Part shown: positions 47,602 to 58,800 of the stretch, one piece after another
Position numbering within the stretch: position 1 is the stretch's first letter
Layout of the letters: each line of letters begins with the position of its first letter
Translations under genes and position numbers: made by a program
Source of the DNA: Aeoliella mucimassa
GTDB taxonomy: Bacteria; Planctomycetota; Planctomycetia; Pirellulales; Lacipirellulaceae
Length of the DNA stretch: 64,000 bases
Direction of reading: 5' to 3'
Assembly (NCBI RefSeq): GCF_007748035.1
Contig: NZ_CP036278.1
Location: 3,968,001-4,032,000, forward strand
The notes under the pieces: generated by a model
Seen by the model: the letters and a program-made list of their open reading frames with translations, nothing else
Told to the model about the DNA's origin: nothing
Databases searched by the model: none

Positions 47602-48083
47602 ATGAGCAACCTGGCCGACAACCTGAAATCGCTGGCCGCCGACTCGGCCCAACCGGTCGGAGTGGTGCTGGTGGACCATGGTTCGCGACGCGACGAAAGC
47701 AACGAGCTGCTGATCGCCGGTCCGGCGGTTGTTCCAGCAACAAAGCGGTGTCGACATCGTGGAGCACGCCCACATGGAGCTGGCCGATCCGACTGTCGCC
47801 CAGGCGTTTGCTGCGTGTGTGGAACAAGGCGCAAAGACCGTTGTGGTTTTCCCTTATTTTCTTTCGCCCGGTCGGCACTGGTCGCAGGACATTCCTCGGC
47901 TCGCCGCGGCGGCGGCCGCCGAGCACCCGGGCGTTTCGCACCTGGTGACTGCTCCGCTGGGACTGCATTCGCTGATATGCGACGTGATTTCCGAGCGCAT
48001 CACGACCTGCCTTGCCCACCATACGCAAACTGGCCCAACGTGCCGATCTTTGCGACGATGCAGCCCAGTGCCAGCTTCGCTAG
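47602..48083 (+). pseudogene. CbiX-like sirohydrochlorin/cobalt chelatase, two frameshifts
   Basis: Starts at ATG 47602 with VGVVLVDHGSRRDESNELL, the family's metal-binding HGSR motif. Near 47725 it changes frame to FQQQSGVDIVEHAHMELADP and GAKTVVVFPYFLSPGRHWSQ, DIPRLAAAAAAEHPGV (second His in EHAHMEL). Near 48028 it changes again to LAQRADLCDDAAQCQLR and a stop at 48081-48083. Joined, it gives a protein of about 160 residues with a Cys-rich tail typical of CbiX from this group. The enzyme inserts cobalt, iron or nickel into sirohydrochlorin-type tetrapyrroles. Loss of function or sequence error cannot be told apart here. Confidence 0.75.
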
Positions 48084-48207
48084 CAAACGCGTGACTCGGC
48101 GGATGCTTCTTAACTGCATGCGGTTTCTGACCGATACGAAAGAAGTATTTGTATCGATTGAATTCTTCAATCTACGCCCAACGCCCAAACGGCAAAGGAA
48201 TGCTGTC

Positions 48208-49425
48208 ATGCGTCGCTCTCTGGTGATCGCCGGTGCGCTCTGTCTCTCGCTCTCTGTTACTCGTGGTGTGTCGGCCGATGAGATTCGGGCGTTCCCTTCG
48301 ATTGGTCCTGATCCGCTGACGTTTAATGACTCCGACATCACTCCGGAGATCGACGACTACGACGAAGAGGATGGTAGAAGTACAGCAGGAGCCAGTCGTT
48401 TCGCACGCAACCGAGTCGCTCACCAAGCAAGCCAAGCACCGAAAATCACAATCCCAATCGTCCTGCTGCTCCGCGATCCGCGTTCGTGCCCGGCACCGGC
48501 GTGTTCCTCGAAGGTTGCAGCGACGACTTCGAAGATACCAGTTGGAGCTACTCGTTGCGGTTGCCGAAGAGCAGCTACGAACAAGACGACAACCAACGCG
48601 CGCCTGGCGGCATCTCGAACAACCGCCTGTGGCACGAAGGGGCGAAGCGCGGCACGCCCGACATCGTTCGCCGGGTGGCGACGCCGCCGGGCGGGATCGC
48701 TGGTAGCCAGGGTGCGCTGCTGTTCCAAACCAAAGACTCCGGTATGCCGGGTCGGGTCACCAACGAGCAAATGCAGGACGACCTGCTGATGAAGTTCGAT
48801 CACAAACTGGGACGTTCGATTCCTGTCACCTGGCAACCAAGCTGCACGCGTTGCCGATAAGTGGGAAAATCGTACGGGAGCCTCCTTCGGTATGCGGGCC
48901 GATTGCCGTGGCACCACGCCGAAGGGCGAAACCGACGCGTTCTGGCCTGGTATGTTCTTGTTGTTCCGCAGCGAAACCTCGCGCAACATCGATCACGACC
49001 ATGCCCAGATCTCGATTCGCTCCAATAGCAAAGGTCAGGACATGCGTAGCCTGAACATCGAAGAGCCTGGCTGGTGGACCATGGGCATGAGTTCTCGGCC
49101 GACGGGCAAATCCACTACTACGCCAGTCCTGGCGTCGACGACCTCACGGAGGAAGACTACCTGGGTTCGAGCTATCCGTATAGCTATAAGTGCTTGTGCA
49201 TGCAGAACTTCTTCTTCAACGTGGCGAACTGGGACAACGGAAAGAACTGGAGCACCCCGTGGGTGATCGACGACCCAAGGTCTTCGTGCAACCACCATCC
49301 GGATGACCAGCAACGACATCTATCGCAAAAAGGGTCAGCGGGTACCGACGTACCCGATTACCAAGGAACACGACGAAGAGCACGGTAAGTACAGCAAACG
49401 TGGATTCTTCGGGCTGTTCAAATAG
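48208..49425 (+). pseudogene. Secreted protein of unknown function, several frameshifts
   Basis: Begins MRRSLVIAGALCLSLSVTRG at 48208, a good signal peptide, then an acidic stretch (DITPEIDDYDEED). Protein-like text then moves through all three frames: FVPGTGVFLEGCSDDFEDTS and QRAPGGISNNRLWHEGAKRG (48480-48830), ADKWENRTGASFGMRADCRG and MFLLFRSETSRNIDHDHAQI (48850-49080), SADGQIHYYASPGVDDLTEE and MQNFFFNVANWDNGKNWSTP (49090-49270), then DEEHGKYSKRGFFGLFK and a stop at 49423-49425. The joined product would be about 400 residues. The family is unknown. At least four frame changes in 1.2 kb make a working gene in this assembly unlikely. Confidence 0.7.
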
Positions 49426-49462
49426 CGGCCAACGCTGCGGTGCCTGGCACGAACCTCGATGG

Positions 49463-50227
49463 TTAGTGCCAGGCTTCGACTTCGCTGCGCATGATCTCTC
49501 TCCGCCAGTCGGGTTCATGGATCGGCCAGCACCGCACCGACGTACACGACGTAAGCTCACTGTCATGCGGCTCGGCACGAGCCGGCTCGCCGAGATGGTG
49601 CGCCCGCTGCCAGCAATCGTACTCGGTGTCGAGCAACGCTTGCGGGCGGACTCCTGAGTTGCTGTTTCGCCAGGACAGGTGCCCTTGGTCGAACACGCTG
49701 ATCACTACCGGGGGCGACATATCGAGCATCCGCCGGGCGATCAGTTCATGGCTGGCGGTCCAGAATACTCGCTTAATTTCCAGCAGGTCCCAGTCGCACG
49801 CGAGCGCGGTCTTGCGAAACCAGCGGGCGGGCAGCAACAGCCTGGCGGCCAGTAGATTGGCCACCTGCTCGCGACCACCAAAGGGAGCCGTTCGCGGGTC
49901 GATCGTTAAGCGGGCAAACACTCGCTCGGCGGCAAACTCGCCCAGTTCGTGGGCCACGGCAAACTGCCGGCGTTCGAATCGCTGCTCTTCGCCCAGCACG
50001 ATGGTGGTCGCTGTGTGGTCGGTAGCTGGCGGCTGGTGCTGCGCGGAGAACCTTACCAGCCGCGCCCGCGACGATTGCAGCAGGTCTTCGGTCACGACGA
50101 GTCCAAGCCGAATGGCGACCAGGAACGCATCGACCGCTGGCTCGCAGACGCCAGACTCCCACAATAGTTCGTCCACGGTCGAATCGAGGGCAGCAGACCA
50201 GTCTTCGTAGGGAATATCGGCAAACAT
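49463..50227 (-). CDS. ImmA/IrrE-family metallopeptidase-like protein
   Basis: 254 residues from ATG 50227 (MFADIPYEDWSAALDSTVDE). The zinc motif HELGE lies in RQFAVAHELGEFAAERVFAR, followed by ANLLAARLLLPARWFRKTAL, the usual order of ImmA/IrrE (DUF955) domains. These peptidases often cleave repressors of mobile elements or stress regulons. No HTH domain is fused and no repressor gene is adjacent, so the target is unknown. The C-terminal part (SWRNSNSGVRPQALLDTEYD) is not recognised. The family call is good, function weak. Confidence 0.72.
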   Translation of the reverse strand: MFADIPYEDWSAALDSTVDELLWESGVCEPAVDAFLVAIRLGLVVTEDLLQSSRARLVRFSAQHQPPATDHTATTIVLGEEQRFERRQFAVAHELGEFAAERVFARLTIDPRTAPFGGREQVANLLAARLLLPARWFRKTALACDWDLLEIKRVFWTASHELIARRMLDMSPPVVISVFDQGHLSWRNSNSGVRPQALLDTEYDCWQRAHHLGEPARAEPHDSELTSCTSVRCWPIHEPDWRREIMRSEVEAWH

Positions 50228-50441
50228 GGCACACACCGGGCTGGAGGAGGATTTGTGTTCGCATGTTCACTATACCAACATCTCCTCGCGATACAAGCAA
50301 TAATCCGGAAAAACTTCGCAGCTTGCCTGATCCGTAAAGCCACGGATAGTCACCAAGATGACAAGTCGGCTGCCGAATTACTGGTTGCGGAACGACTGGC
50401 TCGACAGGGCTCGTGGAATCGCCGTGCAGGAGGTCCCCTCG

Positions 50442-50888
50442 ATGGATTACGAACATACGCAACATAGTCCCCTTCATTGGTTGCTCCTGGTGCCGGCCGG
50501 GGCGATGCTGCTGTCGGCCGCGTGGGCGACCGAATCGCCGGCGGTGGTCGCGGTGCTGCTGGGCAGCGGGCTAATCACCGGGGTGCTTGGTTTTAGCTTC
50601 GGGCGACTAACGGTTCGCGACGAGGGATCGCGGCTGGCGATCGAGTTCGGCCCCCTGCCGCTCTTCCGCAAGACCGTGGAGTACCACGAGATCACCGACG
50701 TGTGCGTCGCCCGGTCGTCGTGGATCGATGGGTGGGGCATCCATTGGATGCCTGGGCGGGGGACCACGTACAACCTGTGGGGGTTCGACTGCGTGGAACT
50801 GCAGCTTGGCAACCAGCAATTGCGGGTCGGAACCGACGAGGCGGAGAATCTGGCCGAGTTCCTCCGCCAGCGGCTAAAACCCCGGTAA
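50442..50888 (+). CDS. Small membrane protein, PH-like, unknown function
   Basis: 148 residues from ATG 50442, which has AGGAGG 8-9 bases before it; the open frame begins at 50358. Two membrane helices (PLHWLLLVPAGAMLLSAAWA and VVAVLLGSGLITGVLGFSFG) are followed by a soluble beta-rich tail (RLTVRDEGSRLAIEFGPLPL, FRKTVEYHEITDVCVARSS, RGTTYNLWGFDCVELQLGN) in the style of bacterial PH domains. A role in the membrane is likely; nothing more can be said. It precedes rimO by 62 bases. Confidence 0.75.
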   Translation: MDYEHTQHSPLHWLLLVPAGAMLLSAAWATESPAVVAVLLGSGLITGVLGFSFGRLTVRDEGSRLAIEFGPLPLFRKTVEYHEITDVCVARSSWIDGWGIHWMPGRGTTYNLWGFDCVELQLGNQQLRVGTDEAENLAEFLRQRLKPR

Positions 50889-50950
50889 ACTGGCCAATTA
50901 TTCGGTAGCGGGACCTCGCCAGAATTGCCCGCTTCGCCTAATCTAGTGGA

Positions 50951-52348
50951 ATGCAAGAACTCCCCATTGCCTCGAACCGTCCCGCGACTCCCCAACCCGC
51001 TACCCCGGGCAATAAGGGGCGTTATGCCTTTATCAGTTTGGGTTGTCCCAAGAACCTGGTCGACAGCGAGCGGATGCTCGGTCTGCTGCAGCTCGACGGC
51101 TACGAACTGGTCCCCTCGCCCGACGACGCCGACTTTGCGATCGTCAACACGTGCGGCTTCATCGAGTCGGCCCGCGACGAATCGTTTGCTGCGATCGACG
51201 AGATGCTCGAGCGTAAGCGTCAGGGGCTGCTGCGGGGGGTCATTGTGAGCGGTTGCCTGGCCGAACGCCAGCAAGAGCAACTGCTGGAAGACCGGCCCGA
51301 CATCGATCATTTGGTTGGCGTGTTTGGCCGCGAAGAAGTGACCAAGGTGGCCGACCGCTTGATTGGCGGACTCGACGAGCAGCGGCTGGTCTTCAAACCG
51401 GCTCCCGTACGAGCGCTGGCCGACACGCAGCGGATGCGAGTCACCCCCAGGCACTTCGCGTATCTCAAGATCTCCGAAGGGTGCGACCGGCTGTGCACGT
51501 TCTGTGCGATTCCCAAGATGCGGGGCAAGCACGCGACCAAGCCGATGGAAGACGTACTGGCCGAAGCCCGCGAGTTGGCCGCCGACGGCGTGAAGGAACT
51601 GGTGATCGTCGCCCAGGACACCACCTACTATGGCATCGACCTGTATGGCGAGCCGCGCCTGGCCGAACTGCTGCGGCAACTCGAGGCCGTCGAAGGCATC
51701 GACTGGATCCGCTTGATGTACTTGTACCCGATGTACTTCAACGACGAGTTGATCGATACGATAGCCGCGTCGGACAAGATATTGCCGTACCTGGATATGC
51801 CGCTGCAGCACATCAACAACCGGATGCTCAAGCGAATGCAGCGCCGGGTGACTCGCGAGCAGACCGAAGAACTGGTCAGCAAGCTTCGCGAGCGGGTGCC
51901 CGATCTCATTCTGCGGACCACCATGATCACCGGCTTTCCTGGGGAGACCGAGGAAGAGTTCAACGAGCTGGCCGAATACCTGGCGACCGAGCGTTTCGAA
52001 CGCCTGGGAGTGTTCACCTACTCGCTCGAACCCGATACGCCAGCGGCCCGCTTGCCGGATCACTTGGACGAAGAGACCAAGAACCGGCGCCGCGACACGT
52101 TGATGGCCCTGCAGCAGCAGGTGGCCTTCGATTTTGCCGACGAGCAAGTTGGTACCCAACAGCCGGTGCTGATCGACTCGCCGGTGCCGGATGAACCAAC
52201 TGCCTGGATCGGCCGCACGATTGCCGACGCTCCCGACGTGGACTGCGTGGTGTACGTGACCGGCGAGCAACTTTCGGCCGGACAGATGGTGACCTGCGAG
52301 ATCGTCGCCCGCAGCGATTACGATTTGGTAGGAGTCGCCCTCACTTAG
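50951..52348 (+). CDS. rimO: Ribosomal protein S12 methylthiotransferase RimO
   Basis: 465 residues. RimO adds a methylthio group to an Asp of ribosomal protein S12 using two 4Fe-4S clusters and SAM. The UPF0004 domain holds Cys32 ([12 protein letters not shown]), Cys68 (VNTCGFI) and Cys102 (SGCLAER). The radical-SAM motif is Cys178-x3-Cys182-x2-Cys185 ([13 protein letters not shown]). [21 protein letters not shown] and [16 protein letters not shown] follow, with a TRAM domain at the end. SLGCPKN and PLQHIN separate it from MiaB-type enzymes. It stands before pgsA, likely in one operon. Confidence 0.95.
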   Translation: MQELPIASNRPATPQPATPGNKGRYAFISLGCPKNLVDSERMLGLLQLDGYELVPSPDDADFAIVNTCGFIESARDESFAAIDEMLERKRQGLLRGVIVSGCLAERQQEQLLEDRPDIDHLVGVFGREEVTKVADRLIGGLDEQRLVFKPAPVRALADTQRMRVTPRHFAYLKISEGCDRLCTFCAIPKMRGKHATKPMEDVLAEARELAADGVKELVIVAQDTTYYGIDLYGEPRLAELLRQLEAVEGIDWIRLMYLYPMYFNDELIDTIAASDKILPYLDMPLQHINNRMLKRMQRRVTREQTEELVSKLRERVPDLILRTTMITGFPGETEEEFNELAEYLATERFERLGVFTYSLEPDTPAARLPDHLDEETKNRRRDTLMALQQQVAFDFADEQVGTQQPVLIDSPVPDEPTAWIGRTIADAPDVDCVVYVTGEQLSAGQMVTCEIVARSDYDLVGVALT

Positions 52349-52409
52349 TTGGCCCGCCTGCCGCCTAGCCTGTTTACCCCTGTAATCTACTTCAGCTCCT
52401 AACTTTGCA

Positions 52410-53027
52410 ATGCCTGCTTCGGCCGATGGAATCGTCTGGAATGTCCCGAATCGACTCTCGGCAGCACGGATCGTCCTGGCGATTCTCTGCTTCGTGACGA
52501 TCTGCCTGGAATGGTACCTGCTGAGCCTGGTGCTGTTTGTGATTGCCTCGGCGACCGACTGGCTCGATGGATACTGGGCCCGCAAGTACAACCAGATTAC
52601 GCAGCTCGGGCGCATTCTCGATCCGTTTGCCGATAAGGTCATCATCTGCGGTACGTTCATTTTGCTAGGGGCGGTCGAAGGTTCGTTGGTGCCCGCCTGG
52701 GTGGCGGTGCTCATCACCGCTCGCGAGCTGCTGGTCACCGCGCTGCGGAGCTTGATTGAGGGTCGCAGCATGGATTTCTCGGCCAAATGGGCGGGTAAAT
52801 GGAAAATGGTGGCCCAGTGCGCGGTGGTCATCTTGAGCCTGTGGCGGCTCGGTCGGGCAGCCGCCTGGCAGCCCCCGTCGCTGGTGCTCGACAACATATT
52901 GATCCTGATGGTGCTCGTTGCCATCATCTCCACGGTCTATAGTGGATGGGGGTACGTGAAGCTCGCCATCGTGATGCTCCGCCCTGCCGACAATACGACC
53001 GACTCGGCCAATTCGACCAACGCTTAG
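52410..53027 (+). CDS. pgsA: CDP-diacylglycerol-glycerol-3-phosphate 3-phosphatidyltransferase
   Basis: 205 residues. It makes phosphatidylglycerophosphate, the precursor of phosphatidylglycerol. The CDP-alcohol phosphotransferase motif is complete: DWLDGYWARKYNQITQLGRI then LDPFADK, with all four aspartates. Several membrane helices (IVLAILCFVTICLEWYLLSL, VWAVLITARELLVTALRSL region) fit an integral membrane enzyme. It follows rimO by 61 bases and is followed by the CPBP protease gene after 54 bases. The C-terminus is low-complexity (NTTDSANSTNA). Confidence 0.93.
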   Translation: MPASADGIVWNVPNRLSAARIVLAILCFVTICLEWYLLSLVLFVIASATDWLDGYWARKYNQITQLGRILDPFADKVIICGTFILLGAVEGSLVPAWVAVLITARELLVTALRSLIEGRSMDFSAKWAGKWKMVAQCAVVILSLWRLGRAAAWQPPSLVLDNILILMVLVAIISTVYSGWGYVKLAIVMLRPADNTTDSANSTNA

Positions 53028-53081
53028 CTGAACGGCAAAAGAGTTTGCCGCCCCAGCGACTAACCACCCTGCAGCCGCACC

Positions 53082-54170
53082 ATGGACCAAGCCAACCTGG
53101 AAGTTTCGCCCTTCGCGGCGATGGTGTTGTCGTTCGTGCTGCTGGCGAGTCTCGCGAGTTGTGCGATCTGGATCGCGCGGTGGACTTCTAAAGGCTACGT
53201 ACTTGGCCATCAACCACGACGCCCGGTTCCGTGGGGCTGGGGAGCCGCGCTGCCAGCGATGTTGCTGACCAGTGCTGCGGTGCTGTCGACCATCACCAAG
53301 CGGCTGCAACCGCCGGTGGAGGAAGTCGCCGAGTTCGATGCCACGAGTTTTCTCGACTCGCAGGTGTCGTTCATCGTGTTCCAATTCGCCTTGTTGCTCG
53401 GCGTGATCGTGCTGCTGGTGATCACCTGCGGCGCCAGAGGTCGCGACTTCGGTATGCCTCGCTCGGTGACTCAGTTCTTCGAGGATATAGGACTCGGACT
53501 GTGGTCGGGGTTCACCTGCTTGGTGCCGGTCTACGTGATCCAGGTGCTCAGCGTGATGGTGCTCGGCATCCCCCCGGGACATCCGTTGCTCGACCGCATG
53601 ATGGAGAACCCCGACATGCGGGTGTTCATCGCGGCCGGCTTTTCCGCGGTGATTGCGGCTCCTATTCTGGAAGAGATCATGTTCCGCCTGCTGATGCAGG
53701 GGGGACTCGAACACATTGAGCATCGCGCGCTGAATCCCCCGCCAGCATTGGTGGAGCCCACGCTCGCCGAGGAGTTGAGCGAGGAACCGATTCCGGCTCC
53801 ATCTCCGGTGGATACTGCCGCGGCCGACGCCGCCCCGGCCGAACCGCCGCCGACGCCGACTATCGGGCGAGGGAGCGAAGTGTGGGAAGAACTGGAACCC
53901 GATCTGACAGTCCTCCCCCCCGAACCACCAAGCGGGCAGGGAGCCTTGCCCGGGCTGGGGATTGGCTGGGGGCCGATTCTGGCTTCGTCGTTCTTTTTCG
54001 GCCTGGCTCACCTTGGCTCGGGTCCGAGTCCGATTCCGCTGTTTGTGTTCGCTCTGTTTCAGGGCTATTTGTACCAACGCACCCACCGCATCGTGCCGTG
54101 CATTGTCGCTCACATGCTGATCAACAGCATCTCGATCGGCACCATGGTGTTGATGCTGCTCAAATCCTGA
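53082..54170 (+). CDS. CPBP-family intramembrane metalloprotease
   Basis: 362 residues, many hydrophobic helices. The CPBP (Rce1/Abi) motifs are EEIMFRLLMQGGLEHIEHR, FFFGLAHLGSGPSPI and CIVAHMLINSI, with the Glu-Glu-xxx-Arg and His residues in place. Between the first two motifs is an unusual long Pro- and acid-rich insert (EELSEEPIPAPSPVDTAAAD, APAEPPPTPTIGRG) of about 85 residues, likely a flexible loop. The family cleaves membrane-bound substrates or supports bacteriocin self-immunity; the target here is unknown. Confidence 0.9.
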   Translation: MDQANLEVSPFAAMVLSFVLLASLASCAIWIARWTSKGYVLGHQPRRPVPWGWGAALPAMLLTSAAVLSTITKRLQPPVEEVAEFDATSFLDSQVSFIVFQFALLLGVIVLLVITCGARGRDFGMPRSVTQFFEDIGLGLWSGFTCLVPVYVIQVLSVMVLGIPPGHPLLDRMMENPDMRVFIAAGFSAVIAAPILEEIMFRLLMQGGLEHIEHRALNPPPALVEPTLAEELSEEPIPAPSPVDTAAADAAPAEPPPTPTIGRGSEVWEELEPDLTVLPPEPPSGQGALPGLGIGWGPILASSFFFGLAHLGSGPSPIPLFVFALFQGYLYQRTHRIVPCIVAHMLINSISIGTMVLMLLKS

Positions 54171-54190
54171 GGCCTGCGGCGACGCTTGCC

Positions 54191-54493
54191 ATGCTCGATC
54201 TCGAAATCCAAGGCGACGCGGTGCTGCTGCCGGTGAAAGCCCGGGCCGGCGGGCGTGTGAACGGAGCGACCGGCGTCCGCCAGGGGGCCCTGCTGGTGTC
54301 GGTGACCCAGGTCGCCGAAAAAGGCAAAGCCAACAAGGCGATTGCAGCAGTGCTGGCCAAATTACTCGGCTGCAGCAAGTCGCAGCTGGATCTCGTGCGA
54401 GGGGCCACTTCGTCGGAAAAAGTGTTCCTGGTCTCGGGAGTCGGGGTCGAAGCCATCCAGGATCGCGTGAAACAGATACTCGGCGACGCGTAG
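54191..54493 (+). CDS. DUF167 (YggU) family protein
   Basis: 100 residues from ATG 54191; the frame is open further back into the CPBP gene but MLDLEIQGDAVLLPVKARAG is the family start. The motif GALLVSVTQVAEKGKANKAI and LVRGATSSEKVFLVSG are typical of DUF167/YggU. The function of the family is not established. It begins 20 bases after the CPBP stop and probably shares its transcript. Confidence 0.9.
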   Translation: MLDLEIQGDAVLLPVKARAGGRVNGATGVRQGALLVSVTQVAEKGKANKAIAAVLAKLLGCSKSQLDLVRGATSSEKVFLVSGVGVEAIQDRVKQILGDA

Positions 54494-54572
54494 CGCCGTT
54501 GTCGGTATCGAAACTGGCGACTAATATAAAGAGCTTGCCCTGTAAGCCGTATTTTTCTGCGAGTCTCCTTCG

Positions 54573-55886
54573 ATGTCCAACTGGACGCACTACCTGGTCC
54601 GCTACGTCACGCTCACGGTGATTACCGTCTTTGCGCTGGGAATCATGGTTTGGGTCAGCATGCGCGACGATTCCGCTGCTCAGCGCGCCCGCGAACAACT
54701 TACCGCCCCGCTGCCGGTGGTCGCTCAGCAGAAACCGCTGGTGGCGGTCGCCCCAGTCGAGGCGACCCTGTGCGAAGTGACCACCAAGTTCAGCGGCAAG
54801 ATCCGCCCTTGGGAGACCTACTCGCTGAGCTTCGAGCAAGCGGGCAAGATCGTTGAGCTCGGCAAGGACGAAAACGGCCAGCCGCTCGACGATGGTAGCC
54901 GAGTGACTGCAGGGCAGATGCTCGCCAGAATCGACGATCGCGTGCTGCGTGCCCAGGCGGCCGAAGCCGCGGCCAACCTGGAGCAAGCCTCGAGCGACCT
55001 GACCCGCGCCCGGGAAGTCCGTGCCGGCGGGTTCGGCGGCATCACCGAGTCGGAGTTCCAGGAAGCCCTGACCAACGAAGCCCTGGCCAAAGCCGCGGTG
55101 GAGGTCGCAAACAAAAACCTGCAAGACGCGGTGCTCTACTCGCCGGTCGATGCGACGATCGCCCGCCGGTTGGCCGAGCCAGGCGAGTCGGTCAACAGCC
55201 GCGAGACCGTGTTCGAGCTGGTCCAGAACCAAGACGTGCTGCTGGTGATCGATGTGCCGGAGTCGCAAATCACCGAGCTTCAGCAACGCGCCCTCGCAGT
55301 GCGCGAAGCCCAGGCGACCAACACCGACGACGAAGAAGCCCGCCTGTTCCGCGCCCGCGTGCAGTTGGAATCTCGCGACCGCTTCGGCGGCCGACTGCCG
55401 ATGATCAGCGCCCAGGTGTATCGCATCGCCGAGCTGGCAGATACGCGAACCGGGTTGTTCGAAGTCGAAATCAAAGTGCCCAATCCCGACCGGCTGCTCC
55501 GTCCTGGCATGGTCGCGACCGCCGAACTGGTGATCGACCGCCTGAGCGCGTACCGGGTTCCGGAATCGGCCGTGCTGTTCCGTGGCGACGAAACCTACGT
55601 GTTTGCTCTCGAGGAGCAGGACGAACCTCTGCAGGTGATGTTCTGGACCTTCGACCAGGTGCTGCTGCCGACCGCTCACAAGGTGTTGCTCGAGCAGTGG
55701 ATCGACCAAGGCGATACGTTGCTCGTTCCTTCGACCACGGTCGACTTGCAGCAGGTTGTTGTTCGCGGGCATCAACGTTTGTCGGATGGTCAGCACGTGC
55801 GAATCACCGACACCGAGTCGGCGACCAGCACCGCGGGGCCGACCGATGAATCGTCCGACGACTCGATGGCTCAAACCCAGCGGTAG
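54573..55886 (+). CDS. RND efflux periplasmic adaptor (HlyD/MFP family)
   Basis: 437 residues. An N-terminal membrane anchor ([20 protein letters not shown]) is followed by a biotinyl-lipoyl half ([40 protein letters not shown]), a coiled-coil hairpin ([40 protein letters not shown]), [17 protein letters not shown] and the beta-barrel/membrane-proximal part ([20 protein letters not shown]). The adaptor links the RND pump to an outer-membrane channel. The pump gene starts 9 bases after its stop. The TolC-like lipoprotein at 18.1 kb is a candidate channel. The tail is Ser/Thr/acid-rich. Confidence 0.93.
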   Translation: MSNWTHYLVRYVTLTVITVFALGIMVWVSMRDDSAAQRAREQLTAPLPVVAQQKPLVAVAPVEATLCEVTTKFSGKIRPWETYSLSFEQAGKIVELGKDENGQPLDDGSRVTAGQMLARIDDRVLRAQAAEAAANLEQASSDLTRAREVRAGGFGGITESEFQEALTNEALAKAAVEVANKNLQDAVLYSPVDATIARRLAEPGESVNSRETVFELVQNQDVLLVIDVPESQITELQQRALAVREAQATNTDDEEARLFRARVQLESRDRFGGRLPMISAQVYRIAELADTRTGLFEVEIKVPNPDRLLRPGMVATAELVIDRLSAYRVPESAVLFRGDETYVFALEEQDEPLQVMFWTFDQVLLPTAHKVLLEQWIDQGDTLLVPSTTVDLQQVVVRGHQRLSDGQHVRITDTESATSTAGPTDESSDDSMAQTQR

Positions 55887-55895
55887 CTCGCCCAG

Positions 55896-58800
55896 ATGAA
55901 GATCAGCAACTACGCCATCGACCGACCACGGATCGTTACCGTGCTGACACTGCTTGTCATGCTGCTGGCGGTGTTCGCTTGCCTGCTGACTCCGGTGCAG
56001 CGTGCTCCCGCGATCAGCAAAGCGGTGATCCTGGTCGCGATCCCCTACCCCGACTCGCAGCCGAGCGAAGCCGAAAACGAAATCGCCCGCAAAGTCGAAG
56101 ACGCCCTCAGCGAACTGCAGAGCGTCGACTACCTGGCTTCGACCAACATGCGCGGCTCGTCGGTCACGCAGATCATTTTTCTCGACGATGTCGATCCCGA
56201 CGACGCCCGCCGCGAAGTGAAGGACCTGGTCGATCGAATTCGCAACGAGCTTCCCGCGGGTCGCGAAGTGCAACCGGTGATCACCGATATCGACTTCGAG
56301 AACATGCCGCTGATGTTGGTGAGCATCACCGCGCCCGACGCAGTCGACGATCGCACGCTCAAGGAGATCGCCGAAGACGTACAGGAGCAGCTCGAAACCG
56401 TCGAAGGGGTTGCAAACACGCAGCTGTTCGGCGGCAAGGAGCGTGAAATCCATGTAGACGTCTATCCTGATCGCATGGTGCAGTACGATGTGTCGCTCGG
56501 TCAGCTTCGCCAGGCTTTGTCGGATTTTCATGCCGAGGTTCCCGCAGGGGCGTTCACCACCGGCGAGTTCGATCGTCAGATTCGCAACGAGTCGAAACTC
56601 CGCAGCGTCGACGACATTCGCGAAGCGATTGTCACCAGCGCCGAAGGGCGCGTGATTCGCGTTCGCGACGTTGCCAAGGTGGTCGATACCCACCGCAAGG
56701 TGCTCAACCTGGCTCAGCTCAACGGGCAGCGTTCCGCGACGATCGTCGTGAACAAGGAAGCCGACATCAACACGCTCGGCGCCGCCGACGGGGTGAAGCA
56801 AAAGGTCGAAGACCTCCGCGATCAATATCCTGATCTCAAATTCTATACCTCCCGGAGTGCGTCGGACGAAATTTGGGTGATGTTCCGCGTGCTCGGCTCG
56901 AGCGCCGTGTTCGGAGCGATGCTGGTGCTCATCATCCTCGGTTGGACGATGGGCCTGCGGATCTCGCTGCTCGTGCTGCTCGCGATTCCGTTCAGTACCG
57001 CTGTAGGGTTGGTGTTCCTGTACGCCACCGGCATTCCCATCTCGAACATGGTGGTCTTCAGCTTTATCCTCGTGCTCGGCATGGTCGTCGACGGCGCGAT
57101 TATCGTGGCCGAGAACATCCACCGGCACATCGAACGTGGCGAAGAACCAGTGCACGCCGCGAAGGTCGGCATCGAAGAAGTCGGGCTGCCGGTCATCGCA
57201 GCCGACATGACCACCATTGCTGCGTACTTGCCGATGCTACTCGTGCCCGGCATCATGGGCGACTTCATGGGCGTCATGCCTAAGGTGGTGAGCGTCGCGC
57301 TGGTCGGCTCGATCCTGGTCGACCACTTCATCATTCCCACGCTTGCTGCCCGTTGGTATAGCCGGCGCGAGCCGAAAGCCAACGAAGCCGGCGCGTTCGC
57401 GAAGCTCACTGCAACCAGCGAAGCCGACGAATCGCACGAAGCGGCCCGCGTCCGCCCGAACATCGGGTTCTTCACCCGCATGTACGCGTGGGTGCTGCGT
57501 GAATCGCTGCAAGGCATTACTCCGCTGTTCATCATCATCTGGTGTGCGATCGGTGTGTTCGGGGCTGGTAAGCTCATGACGCATCTCGGTTTCAATTTCT
57601 TTCCTGCGAGCGATCGCGGACAGTTCATCGTCAAGTACGAATTGCCGCTCGGGTACAGCATCGAAGAAACCCTCGCTGCTTCCAAGGTGATTACCGATCG
57701 ACTGGATGATTGGAAAGAAACTGGCATTCTCGTAAATTACGTGACTTCCGTAGGTTCTGCGTCGGCCATGGCGACGCGCGTCGACGACGATCCCGCGACC
57801 GGACCCGAGTTCGGCCAGGTGCAAGTGGAACTCGTTCCGCCGATGGATCGCACGGTGCACTCCCGCGAAGTGATGAACTACCTGCGCCGGAACGTCGAAC
57901 TGCTGCCCGGCATGAAAATGACCATTGCCGAAGTGCAGGACGGCCCGCCCGGCGGGGCGAAAGTCTCCGTGCGTTTCACCGGCAAGGACGTCGCACAACT
58001 CGGCGATATTGCTAAGACCACGCGCGACAGCTTGAAACAAATCCCCGGCACCCTCGACGTAAAAACCGACTACCGCGACGATGCTCCCGTGCTGATCATC
58101 GAACCCAAGCCCGAAGTCGTGGGACTCGCAGGGCTTACCGAAATGCAAATCGCCCGCGCGGTGCAAACCGCCATCGCCGGCGACACCGCGGTGCAAATCA
58201 CCCTCGACGACGAAGATATCAACCTCCGCTTGCAACTCGCTCCCGAGTACCAGAAGCACCCGGAAGATCTCAAACGCTTGCTGCTCACCGGCCCGGATGG
58301 TCGCGAAGCGTCGATCGGTTCACTTGCGAAACTCAATCGCGATGTCGACCTGTTTAGCGTGAATCGATACGAACGCAATCGCGCGGTGATCACCAACTGC
58401 GATGTCGACGACTCAAAGCAACCAGCCGAGGTGTTCGGCGTGCTCGCCACCGAAGTGCTGCCGGCCATGGGTTTTCGCCCGGTCGAGGGAGCCGAGAAAA
58501 CCGTGGAGGGGTACGCCAAGCAGTTCATCGGCAAAGCCGCGAGCGATGCCGAAGGAGTGCAAGCCGAGTTCGCCGGCGAGAACGACGAACGCGACAAAAA
58601 CTTCGGATACCTGCTGAACAGCATGATCATTGCCGTGATTCTGATCGCTGCGATTCTGGTGATGCAGTTCAACAGCTTCCGCCAGGCAGTGGTCGTCATG
58701 TGCACGGTTCCGCTCAGCTTCATCGGGGTGATCCTCGGTATGTGGGCTACCGACTCGCCGTTTAGTTTGGCCACGTTCATCGGGCTCGTGAGCCTAACCG

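Noticed and set aside
50474-57155. Minus-strand frames of 819 and 1496 codons over rimO, pgsA, CPBP and RND genes
   Set aside because: They are antisense to well-recognised genes; long opposite frames arise from high-GC codon use.
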